Shown here piece by piece: positions 33,013 through 39,872 of a stretch of 64,000 bases of DNA. The notes beneath the pieces are model-generated. The model was not told the DNA's origin. It did not search any database and was given only the letters and a program-made list of their open reading frames with translations. How positions within the stretch are numbered: the stretch's first letter is position 1; each line of letters begins with the position of its first letter. Both the position numbers and the translations under genes were made by a program. The DNA is from Flammeovirgaceae bacterium (GTDB lineage Bacteria > Bacteroidota > Bacteroidia > Cytophagales > Cyclobacteriaceae): the NCBI GenBank assembly GCA_016712035.1, contig JADJRT010000016.1, positions 72,736 to 136,735 on the forward strand, written 5' to 3'.

Positions 33013-33027
33013 TTGAACTATGAGACC

Positions 33028-33257
33028 TTAAGTAACCTTTAATTTTAAGAACCTTCGCCCTGCTGCACTCTTAAAATACTTTTCTCTTACTATTGCCTCT
33101 TCTCGAGTTTCAAAAGCTTCAAAGTATACCATCTCTTAAGGGATATATTTCCGGATTGACTCGGTCATTCTCGAATTATGTTGCTTCAATCTCTCTTCAA
33201 GATTTTCAATATACAAATAACCAGTACTAATGCTTCGAATAACGTATGCAAAAACAT
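33028..33257 (-). pseudogene. GIY-YIG endonuclease family pseudogene, copy 2
   Basis: This is a small stand-alone GIY-YIG nuclease of the UPF0213/YhbQ type, about 80 codons. The recognisable sequence is FAYVIRSISTGYLYI, NLEERLKQHNS, MVYFEAFETREEA and YFKSAAGRRFLKLK. It has a one-base shift in the T-run after the ATG at 33257, lacks about nine bases around the YIG motif (TGYLYIENLEE instead of LYKGHCQNLEE), and has an in-frame TAA after KYIP. The start lies 1 nt after a tRNA-like 3' end (33259), and the stop TAA (33028-33030) abuts the next tRNA-like 5' end. It is likely non-functional; the two lesions beyond the homopolymer shift are not typical assembly errors. Confidence 0.8.
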
Positions 33258-33274
33258 GTAGTCTCACGGGAATC

Positions 33275-33302
33275 CCCGCCTGAATGACTTCAGTCGGGCA
33301 GG
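33275..33302. repeat. Palindromic insert in T-loop of copy 2
   Basis: This 28-bp hairpin is identical to the one at 32884-32911 and inserted at the same T-loop position between TTC and GATT of the coding strand. Confidence 0.75.
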
Positions 33303-33339
33303 GAACCGGATCAAAAGTTTAGAAACTTCTATTCTATCC

Positions 33340-33402
33340 CCGCCCGAACGATCCGCCTAATTCCATATCCGATAGATTCTTTTCGTTCGGATCGGGCGGG
33401 CA
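33340..33402. repeat. Palindromic insert in D-loop of copy 2
   Basis: This 63-bp hairpin has the same stem arms as the insert at 32951-33012. Its apical 25-30 nt differ at many positions. Confidence 0.75.
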
Positions 33403-33407
33403 TTGAA

Positions 33408-33659
33408 CTATGAGACCTTCCCATCAAGTTTCGATTTTAAGAACCTCCTTCCAGCAGCACTTTTAAAATACTTTTCCCTTACTATAGCTTCTCCTCGGGT
33501 TTCAAAGGATTCAAAGTATACCATCTCGAAAGGGATGTATTTCCGGATTGACTCGGTCATTCACGAATTATGTAGCTTCAATCTCTCTTCAAGATTTTGA
33601 CAATGACCTTTATACAAATAACCAGTACTAATGCTTCGAACAACGTATGCAAAAAACAT
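33408..33659 (-). pseudogene. GIY-YIG endonuclease family gene/pseudogene, copy 1 (in-frame TGA)
   Basis: This is a small stand-alone GIY-YIG nuclease of about 83 codons. It reads MFFAYVVRSISTGYLYKG, then NLEERLKLHNS, a TGA codon where homologues usually have Gly, and MTESIRKYIPFEMVYFESFE to YFKSAAGRRFLKSKL. The two motif halves (AYV and LYKG), the Arg of EERL, the HN His and the VYFE Glu are all present, so catalysis would be possible if the TGA is an error or is read through. The ATG lies one base after the tRNA-Arg 3' end, and the stop (TAG at 33408-33410) falls inside the next tRNA-like gene. The ORF therefore fills the space between tRNAs exactly. Confidence 0.8.
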
Positions 33660-33660
33660 G

Positions 33661-33732
33661 TAGTCTCACCCAGAATCGAACTGGGATCAAAAGTTTAGGA
33701 AACTTCTATTCTATCCGTTGAACTATGAGACC
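33661..33732 (-). tRNA. tRNA-Arg(CCU)
   Basis: This intact 72-nt cloverleaf has acceptor GGTCTCA with TGAGACT (one G-U), D-arm GTTC-AACGGATA-GAAT, anticodon arm GAAGT-TTCCTAA-ACTTT with anticodon CCT, T-arm CCCAG-TTCGATT-CTGGG and discriminator A. CCA is not encoded. A near-consensus promoter lies about 28 nt upstream. It is the first and only canonical member of a three-copy array on this strand. Confidence 0.95.
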
Positions 33733-33759
33733 ATTTATTCTTACTAATGATAGGAGGCG

Positions 33760-33790
33760 CAAAGTTAAACTAAAAATGAGTTCGGCCAAT
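33760..33790 (-). promoter_or_regulatory. Bacteroidota sigma-A promoter for the tRNA-Arg/GIY-YIG array
   Basis: On the minus strand, ATTG (33790-33787) is followed by exactly 19 bp and then TAACTTTG (33767-33760). This is one base off the TTTG-N19-TAnnTTTG consensus, and it lies 28 nt before the tRNA 5' end. Confidence 0.65.
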
Positions 33791-33793
33791 GCG

Positions 33794-34723
33794 TTACCGT
33801 AGCCTCGCCAAATCAGCTTCCGAGGCAATAAATCCAAAGGCAGAAAAATGTCTGCCACCAACTACTTTTTCATAGATCGCGATGGCGTTTGCCGTATCCT
33901 GATTACATAAGTGCCAATTACCAACACCATACCCTTGTGTAGCGAGTGCCAGATCAACATCGGCATTGCTATCGCTTACATTCAACACTGAATCAGCGGG
34001 TAATAATCCTTTATACATATTGAGCGGCTTGAAATACGAATCATTTTCAATAATGGTCATGTTGGGTGTTATCCTTTCTAATATTCGTTTTGCATCTTCC
34101 ATTTTTCCCATTCTGCGATACGTCATGTAGAGCCAATCCACGGTTGCAGTTATTAAATCATCATTGTCAGAAACAGCCAGGCATTGGAGATACGCTTTTT
34201 CGGCAGCCTCAAATTCACCTTTCAGATAATGAGCAAGGCCCAGATGATACCAGACGTTAAACTGGGTACTCGACAAAGGCTTATTTATTTTATTGGGTTG
34301 TCCATCCGGTTCTATTTCAATGGGTGCGCCTTGCATTAACTCAGCCGCTTTGTTAAAGTCGGCAATGGCTGCATCAAACTTTCGTTGCGAAATGTACCGA
34401 TGTCCGCGGTGGCGATACAGTTTATACGAGTTTGGGAATTTTTCAATTCCTTCGTTAAAGATCTCAATGGCTTCGTTGTAACGAGTGAGGTAAGCAGTTC
34501 GCCTGCCAAGCCAGATGTAATTTTCTTCTGAGGCATCAGCCTCAAAATATTTTCTTGCTACAGCTAAATTACTATCCAATTTTGGATTGGGTTCTTCCAG
34601 TGCATAGTACTCCAATCCCAATAGCGAGTAGACTTCGGGTGCCTCAGCCGCTGCCCGCTCGGGATTGTTAACAGTACATGCCTGCATGCCCAGGAAGATG
34701 AATAAGACAAATAGATATTTCAT
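33794..34723 (-). CDS. TPR-repeat lipoprotein
   Basis: This 309-residue lipoprotein has the signal MKYLFVLFIFLGMQACTVN (lipobox Cys 16). At least four tetratricopeptide units follow: EENYIWLGRRTAYLTRYNEA, NSYKLYRHRGHRYISQRKFD, NVWYHLGLAHYLKGEFEAAE and TVDWLYMTYRRMGKMEDA. It is probably a periplasmic or outer-membrane-facing scaffold. It is transcribed in the same direction as the amidohydrolase gene upstream, with a palindromic repeat between them, so co-transcription is uncertain. No specific function can be assigned. The frame is intact. Confidence 0.87.
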   Translation of the reverse strand: MKYLFVLFIFLGMQACTVNNPERAAAEAPEVYSLLGLEYYALEEPNPKLDSNLAVARKYFEADASEENYIWLGRRTAYLTRYNEAIEIFNEGIEKFPNSYKLYRHRGHRYISQRKFDAAIADFNKAAELMQGAPIEIEPDGQPNKINKPLSSTQFNVWYHLGLAHYLKGEFEAAEKAYLQCLAVSDNDDLITATVDWLYMTYRRMGKMEDAKRILERITPNMTIIENDSYFKPLNMYKGLLPADSVLNVSDSNADVDLALATQGYGVGNWHLCNQDTANAIAIYEKVVGGRHFSAFGFIASEADLARLR

Positions 34724-34751
34724 AAATAGTTTGATTTTAGTAAGTCAAGCC

Positions 34752-34851
34752 TTCACCCAAAACAGTTCACCTATTAGCGTGAGGCATAGCCCTCTCCCGG
34801 AGGAGAGGGTAAGGAATGATTTCATAACCTGATACCGTTCGATGGGTGAGG
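34752..34851. repeat. Nested palindromic repeat, copy 2 (REP/MITE-like)
   Basis: It has outer arms TTCACCC and GGGTGAGG, and an inner hairpin of CCCTCTCC with GGAGAGGG (34790-34809) around CGGA. Layout and spacing match the element at 13225-13332, with a decayed outer repeat. It abuts the stop codon of the amidohydrolase gene. Confidence 0.65.
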
Positions 34852-36434
34852 TTATTTTTCAATGCCCGGTTGTTTCAACACGAAACCAGCTTTCGCTTTT
34901 TCATCGTCAACAATTTTCTTTACATCGGCTAGTAATTTTTTGGCATCGTACACAATACCATCTTTTACGGTGTACTTTACACCGCCTACCCGTTGAACGG
35001 TATTGTCTTCCATTAACTTAATAGCACCGGTGCCATACAACACTTGAAAATTTTCCAAAGGATTTTGGTCAACAATCGCAAAGTCGGCAAGCTTTCCAAT
35101 TTCTACGGATCCAATTTCTTTTTCCATACCCAAGGCCTGCGCACCATATAAGGTTGCAGAACGAATTACTTCAAGCGGATGGAAGCCAGCTTCGCGCAAT
35201 AATTCCAACTCGCGGACATACGCGAATCCATATAACTGAAAAATGAAACCAGAATCGGAGCCAGTAGTAACGCGGCCACCACGATTTTTATATTCATTCA
35301 CAAACGTCATCCAAAGTCTGTAATTTTCGCGCCACGCGGTTTCTTGTTCTGTTCCCCAGCTAAACCAAAACGAACCGTGTGCTTGTTTGCTTGGCTGATA
35401 GAAGGCCCAAAGTTTTGGCAACGTATAATCTTCGTGCCACTCCTGTCTCCGTGCTTTGTGCAAATCGCGAGCCGCTTCGTAAATATTAAAATGTTGGATC
35501 TAACGTGAAATTAAATTTTAGCAGCGAATCCATTAATGCATTCCACTTGGGTGAATACGGAGCAGCCGCTTGTTTCCAAAGTTTTCCGGCTTCTTCAAAA
35601 CGATGCTGTTCGTTCGAGTAGTTGTACGATAAAGGATAATCCTGAATGGTTGAATTTTCTAACATCGCCTCGGGCAACCCCATACCAATGTTCCATAGAG
35701 GTTAGTCCCGCTTTCGCAGAATTAAAAACATTCCATCGCGCTACCCCTAATTGCGCATGATGACTCGCGGAGCCTAACCCCAATCGTTTATTCTCACGAA
35801 TAGCAGCATCCATAATTTCAGGCGCGGCCCCAAAAAACTTTATTCCATCGGCACCTTTATTTTTATTTTCATTAACCCAGGCCCGCGCTTGTTCGGGAGT
35901 GCGGATGGGTTCTTTGCTTCCTGAACCAAATCCAACATAGGCTTTGATTCGCGGAGCGGTAATCAGATTTTTGCTGCTTTTATTTTTTTGATCCAACACC
36001 CAATCAACTCCGTTACCAGACCCTGGTTCGCGAACGGTTGTTACTCCATGCGCCATCCATAGTTTAAAAACATATTCGGCATTAGGGGCCTGACCGCCAC
36101 CAATGTGGCCATGCATATCTATAAAACCGGGCATCAGGTACATGCCCTCGCAATTCAATTCTTTACCACCCACCTCTAACTTGGGTCGTCTTGAGTCGCT
36201 TGCCATACCGGGTGTGGGTAAGCCGAGGCTAACAATATTTATAATCCGGTTTTGTTTTACAACAATATCAACAGGTCCTACTGTTGGGGCTCCGGTACCA
36301 TCAATCAACATCACCCCGCGGATGATTAATTGGGTGTAAGGACCATCACCTTCTTTTACTTCAGGGGCTTTGGTTACTTGAGCATGGAGGAGGGTTGTGA
36401 CGCAAAGGCCAAGAATAAACAGGATCTTTCTCAT
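34852..36434 (-). CDS. Secreted amidohydrolase (imidazolonepropionase/prolidase-like) with two frameshifts
   Basis: This metal-dependent amidohydrolase-superfamily enzyme has a signal peptide, MRKILFILGLCVTTLLHAQ. The metal-binding start of the barrel is YLMPGFIDMHGHIGGG (HxH). Others are HGVTTVREPGSG, ASHHAQLGVARW, STRAND-end SMEHWYG and the Asp motif RVTTGSDSGFIF. The C-terminal composite domain returns with GSVEIGKLADFAIVDQNPL. One extra base in the C-run at 35679-35682 and one in the A-run at 35488-35491 break the frame; repair gives a continuous protein of about 527 residues. Substrate is unknown; close families include Xaa-Pro dipeptidases and imidazolonepropionases. Confidence 0.88.
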
Positions 36435-36808
36435 GGATTGAAATTTGGTTTTCGGAAAGTAAGGATTTTCAAGTAGTTATTTTGTGGCTAAATGAAAGAC
36501 GATTATAAATGATGATAAAAGGTAAATCGGAAATCTGTAAATTGTCATTACCGCGGTTTTTATCACGATCCTATTCTACTATTTGATAATCCACTTATCC
36601 GACCGGAACCGGGTCTATTCTGATCCAAACAACTATAACTTAAGACGAGCCTTGTAGAAGATATATGAATCGAGATACATCAGAAAGCAGTAAATATTTC
36701 AAGCGATGGTAATATTTTACCCTATCGAAATCGATTTCTGTAAAAATATTCAATGTTAGGTTAGGATTAGGACCTATTTAATCGAAATTTGATTAAAATC
36801 TACCTCCC
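36435..36808. other. Divergent intergenic region, 374 bp, no gene seen
   Basis: No convincing coding sequence or RNA gene is visible between the divergent amidohydrolase and ammonium transporter genes. It contains a nested dyad at 36711-36750, listed separately, and the small repeat GGTAA-tatt-TTACC around 36708-36721. Confidence 0.6.
36711..36750. promoter_or_regulatory. Nested dyad upstream of amt, candidate operator
   Basis: AATATTTTAC (36711-36720) and GTAAAAATATT (36740-36750) flank a perfect 12-bp palindrome, GAAATCGATTTC (36727-36738). The site ends 58 bp before the amt start codon. This position and symmetry suit a dimeric or tetrameric regulator of nitrogen assimilation. That role is inferred. 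Confidence 0.45.
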
Positions 36809-38137
36809 ATGAGCAAACCAAAAACCCGCTGGATTGTCATTTTTGCTATGCTGGCCACCCTGCAACTTCTTGTGCTATTCAATGCCAGCAATCCGGTTGA
36901 TGATGCGGCAGATACCATTGACAAAGCGGATACTGCGTGGATGATTGTGGCTACGGCCTTCGTTCTCTTCATGACGCCCGGACTCTCGTTTTTTTATGGA
37001 GGTATGGTAAGTTTCAAAAATGTTATTTCTACCATGTTACAAAGTTTTATCGCTTTAGTGGTTATCAGTTTGTTGTGGTATCTGGTTGGATTCAGTTTGG
37101 CTTTTGGCGAAAGTATTGGCGGATTAATTGGAAACCCAACAACCTATTTTGCCTTTAAAAATGTGGGCCTCAATCCACACCCAGCTTTTGCGCCTACGTT
37201 TCCGTTTCTCTTGTTCGCCTTGTTTCAATTGAAGTTTGCCATTATTACACCAGCTCTTATCACAGGCAGTTTTGCTGAACGTGTAAAGTTTACTTCGTAC
37301 TTAATTTTTATGTGTCTGTTCTCGTTGCTTATCTATTGTCCGTTGGCGCACTGGACATGGCACCCCGAAGGTTTTTTAAGAGTATGGGGTGTATTGGATT
37401 TCGCAGGTGGAACGGTGGTGCACATGTCAGCTGGCTTTGCTGCGCTGGCGGGTGCCTATATTTTAGGTAAGCGTCAGGATAAGCAACATCATCCGGCCAA
37501 TATTCCATTCATCATTTTGGGTACTGGTATGCTTTGGTTCGGCTGGTTTGGTTTTAATGCAGGCTCTGCGTTGGCCGCGAATGGTTTGGCCGTTCAGGCT
37601 TTTGCAACAACCAACATGGCATCCGCATCGGCTATGATCACCTGGGTAATGTTTGATGCATTGGTGGGACGGAAAATTTCTGCTATGGGTGCTTGCATTG
37701 GTGCTGTGGTGGGTCTGGTGGCAATAACCCCAGCCGCGGGTTTTGTAAACCTGGGGCAAAGTGTTTTCATTGGCTTTGTTGCCGCGATAGTCAGCAACAT
37801 GGCTGTTTATTATAAGCAGAAAACTTCGTTGGATGACACCTTGGATGTTTTCCCTTGTCATGGAGTAGGAGGTATCGTGGGCATGATCTTAACAGCCGTG
37901 TTTGCCAAAGATGTAGGATTGATTTACGGACAATTCGAAACCTTCAAATTCCACATGTTGGCGCTGTTGATTGTTGCGGTATTTACTTTTGGAGGATCCT
38001 ACCTGATTTTCAAGATAACGGGTTGGATTACGCATTTGCGTGTATCGCCTGAAGACGAACGATTAGGTCTGGATATCAGTCAACATTCAGAAACGATGAA
38101 AACATCTTCAAAAATCGATTTGTCGACAGCTTCGTAA
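36809..38137 (+). CDS. amt: Ammonium transporter (Amt/Rh family)
   Basis: This 442-residue inner-membrane ammonium channel has eleven predicted TM helices after a hydrophobic N-terminal segment (IVIFAMLATLQLLVLF). The family signature region is DFAGGTVVHMSAGFAALAGA, carrying the first pore His. The second pore His is in DVFPCHGVGGIVGMILT. Early landmarks are MTPGLSFFYGGMVSFKN and LAHWTWHPEGFL. The C-terminal cytoplasmic tail is short and ends KTSSKIDLSTAS. The frame is intact. No glnK/PII gene is adjacent, which is unusual for amt operons; regulation may use the dyad upstream. Confidence 0.96.
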   Translation: MSKPKTRWIVIFAMLATLQLLVLFNASNPVDDAADTIDKADTAWMIVATAFVLFMTPGLSFFYGGMVSFKNVISTMLQSFIALVVISLLWYLVGFSLAFGESIGGLIGNPTTYFAFKNVGLNPHPAFAPTFPFLLFALFQLKFAIITPALITGSFAERVKFTSYLIFMCLFSLLIYCPLAHWTWHPEGFLRVWGVLDFAGGTVVHMSAGFAALAGAYILGKRQDKQHHPANIPFIILGTGMLWFGWFGFNAGSALAANGLAVQAFATTNMASASAMITWVMFDALVGRKISAMGACIGAVVGLVAITPAAGFVNLGQSVFIGFVAAIVSNMAVYYKQKTSLDDTLDVFPCHGVGGIVGMILTAVFAKDVGLIYGQFETFKFHMLALLIVAVFTFGGSYLIFKITGWITHLRVSPEDERLGLDISQHSETMKTSSKIDLSTAS

Positions 38138-38203
38138 TCTGTTAATCAAAAGATAGTTTCCTCTCATAAGGAAATCTTTACATTTACTTCAAATCTATTA
38201 GCT

Positions 38204-39634
38204 ATGAAGTATTACCTCCTTTTGCTCTTTTTATTGTCATCGGTTTTAGTCTTTGCTCAAAAAACAAAGCAAGATGTTATGAAATCGATCGATGCCGGGT
38301 ACGATCAATACACCCAGGTAGCAAATAAAATCTGGGAGTATGCGGAGGTAGGCTATCAGGAAACAAAAAGTTCTGCACTCCTTCAGGAAACACTTTCGCA
38401 GGCAGGTTTTAAAATTGAAAAAGGAGTAGCGGGTATGCCTACAGCGTTTATAGCCAGTTATGGAACGGGCAAACCGGTGATAGGAATTTTAGGTGAATAC
38501 GATGCACTGCCCGGAGTTTCGCAAGACGCAGTGCCCGAATTAAAAAAAGTAGAAGGTCGCCCTGCAGGACATGCTTGTGGTCATCATCTTTTCGGTACGG
38601 CCTCAGCGGCTGCCGCTATTGCGGTTAAAGATTGGTTGATTGCCAATAAAAAAGGTGGCACCATTCGCTTTTATGGAACGCCAGCCGAAGAAGGCGGCTC
38701 TGGAAAAGTTTATATGGTGCGCGAAGGATTATTTAAAGATGTGGATGTTGTGTTTCATTGGCATCCAGGTGCACAAAACAACGCGAGCGCAGGAAGCTCG
38801 CTCGCTAACAAAACAGGTAAGTTTAGATTTTACGGAATTGCCTCACATGCGGCTGCAGCTCCAGATCGCGGCCGATCGGCTTTGGATGGGGTAGAGGCAA
38901 TGAATGATATGGTAAACATGATGCGCGAACACGTTACCCAGGAGTCTCGCATACATTATGTAATTACACGCGGTGGTGAAGCACCCAATGTAGTGCCCGC
39001 TTTCGCGGAAGTATATTATTATGCGCGCCATCCTAGCCGGGCAGTAGTAAAAGATATGTGGGAGCGCCTGACGCGTGCAGCACAAGGCGCAGCCTTAGGC
39101 ACCGATACAAAAGTTGAATGGGAAATTACAGGTGGAGTTTATGATTTGCTTCCAAACGAAGCGTTGGCGCGTGTCGTGGATGCAAACCTGCGGGCTGTTG
39201 GTGGCTATACCTATAGAGAAGGAGAGAAAGATTTCGCCACTAAAATTCAAAAGACATTCACCACTGAAACCCCGAACCTAACAACTACAAACACTATTGG
39301 TGAATTTAAAGTGAGTCCTTCCGGTGTAGGTTTTGGTTCCACCGATGTGGGTGATGTTAGTTGGGTTGTACCCACCGCTGGTTTATCAACGGCCACGTGG
39401 GTGCCCGGTACCGCAGCGCATAGCTGGCAAGCGGTTGCTGCCGGTGGGACTTCCATTGGCTACAAAGGAATGATGATGGCGGCCAAAACACTTGCGTTGA
39501 GCATGATGGATGTTTACACAAACCCTACGTTAATTGATAATGCGTGGAAAGAGTTTCGTGGGCGGACCGGTGAAAATTTCAAATACGAAGCGTTGATTGG
39601 AGACAGACCTCCGGCTTTGGATTATCGGAAGTAA
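38204..39634 (+). CDS. Secreted M20-family amidohydrolase (AbgB-like)
   Basis: This is a zinc amidohydrolase of the p-aminobenzoyl-glutamate hydrolase / amidase group, 476 residues. It has a signal peptide, MKYYLLLLFLLSSVLVFAQ. Zinc ligands lie in GILGEYDALPG, GHACGHHLFGTAS, TPAEEGGSGK (general-base Glu pair) and VVFHWHPGAQNNAS. The dimerisation domain is inserted around KFRFYGIASHAAAAP. The frame is intact. A perfect hairpin follows the stop. The natural substrate may be an N-acyl amino acid or a pABA-glutamate-like amide; export suggests a scavenging role. Confidence 0.92.
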   Translation: MKYYLLLLFLLSSVLVFAQKTKQDVMKSIDAGYDQYTQVANKIWEYAEVGYQETKSSALLQETLSQAGFKIEKGVAGMPTAFIASYGTGKPVIGILGEYDALPGVSQDAVPELKKVEGRPAGHACGHHLFGTASAAAAIAVKDWLIANKKGGTIRFYGTPAEEGGSGKVYMVREGLFKDVDVVFHWHPGAQNNASAGSSLANKTGKFRFYGIASHAAAAPDRGRSALDGVEAMNDMVNMMREHVTQESRIHYVITRGGEAPNVVPAFAEVYYYARHPSRAVVKDMWERLTRAAQGAALGTDTKVEWEITGGVYDLLPNEALARVVDANLRAVGGYTYREGEKDFATKIQKTFTTETPNLTTTNTIGEFKVSPSGVGFGSTDVGDVSWVVPTAGLSTATWVPGTAAHSWQAVAAGGTSIGYKGMMMAAKTLALSMMDVYTNPTLIDNAWKEFRGRTGENFKYEALIGDRPPALDYRK

Positions 39635-39639
39635 AAGCG

Positions 39640-39664
39640 TTATGATTCTTTAGAAGAATCATAA
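39640..39664. terminator. Perfect hairpin after the M20 gene
   Basis: TTATGATTCTT (39640-39650), loop TAG, AAGAATCATAA (39654-39664). The 11-bp stem is perfect and 6 bp after the stop codon. There is no strong T-run, so it may be an mRNA-stabilising hairpin rather than a terminator. Confidence 0.5.
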
Positions 39665-39748
39665 CTGACCAGGGGCAAGGTATATGGATTGAATATTTCT
39701 GCTGACTATTACAAAAGCTCTGCCTGAGTTAACCACACATATTTAAGC

Positions 39749-39770
39749 GTATAGTATATGTATATTATAC
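39749..39770. repeat. AT-rich palindrome before the cassette block
   Basis: GTATAGTATA and TATATTATAC pair with one mismatch around TG. It lies in the 268-bp gap between the M20 gene and the propeller gene, which otherwise holds no recognised feature except the GTTGTGC core at 39872. Confidence 0.4.
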
Positions 39771-39872
39771 CTTTCACTTTTTTAAAAGATTCCCTTTAAC
39801 ACACTATGGCACAGGTTTTTAGTATAGATTTGCTATAAGGAGAATAAACCACATATATGGATTATTCGGATG

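Larger units (their letters stand above)
32867..33027 (-). pseudogene. tRNA-Arg(CCU)-like copy with hairpins inserted in D-loop and T-loop (copy 3)
   Basis: The acceptor stem (GGTCTCA and TGAGACT), D-stem, anticodon stem-loop with CCT, and T-stem of a tRNA-Arg are present, but the element is 161 nt instead of 72. A 62-nt GC-rich hairpin (32951-33012) sits in the D-loop just before the GGATA, and a 28-nt hairpin (32884-32911) sits in the T-loop between TTC and GATT. The T-stem differs from the intact gene at two base pairs, both changes compensatory (C-G to G-C, A-T to G-C). This suggests the structure was maintained by selection or came from another tRNA. It is unlikely to be charged normally, though processing cannot be excluded. 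Confidence 0.8.
33259..33417 (-). pseudogene. tRNA-Arg(CCU)-like copy with hairpins inserted in D-loop and T-loop (copy 2)
   Basis: This has the same architecture as copy 3: tRNA-Arg body with D-loop and T-loop hairpin inserts at identical positions, 159 nt total. Within the tRNA body it differs from copy 3 only by three one-base contractions in short homopolymers (one in the anticodon loop, two in the T-stem). These are the error type seen throughout this window, so the true body may be identical to copy 3. By contrast, the D-loop insert apex has diverged by substitutions. It lies between the two GIY-YIG pseudogenes. Confidence 0.8.

Noticed and set aside
32867..33027. Group I intron in the tRNA-like copies
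   Set aside because: The inserts are 28 and 62 bp, sit in the D- and T-loops rather than the anticodon loop, and have only simple hairpins.
32867..33417. CRISPR-like repeats (two near-identical blocks with spacing)
   Set aside because: The repeated blocks are full tRNA-like genes with inserted hairpins and pseudogene spacers about 230 bp long; there is no short direct-repeat array.
33403..33600. Plus-strand ORF over the GIY-YIG region
   Set aside because: It is the complement of the GIY-YIG pseudogene, whose family motifs are clear on the minus strand.
36103..36339. Plus-strand ORF inside the amidohydrolase gene
   Set aside because: It is the antisense shadow of a well-conserved metal-dependent hydrolase and has no family features.
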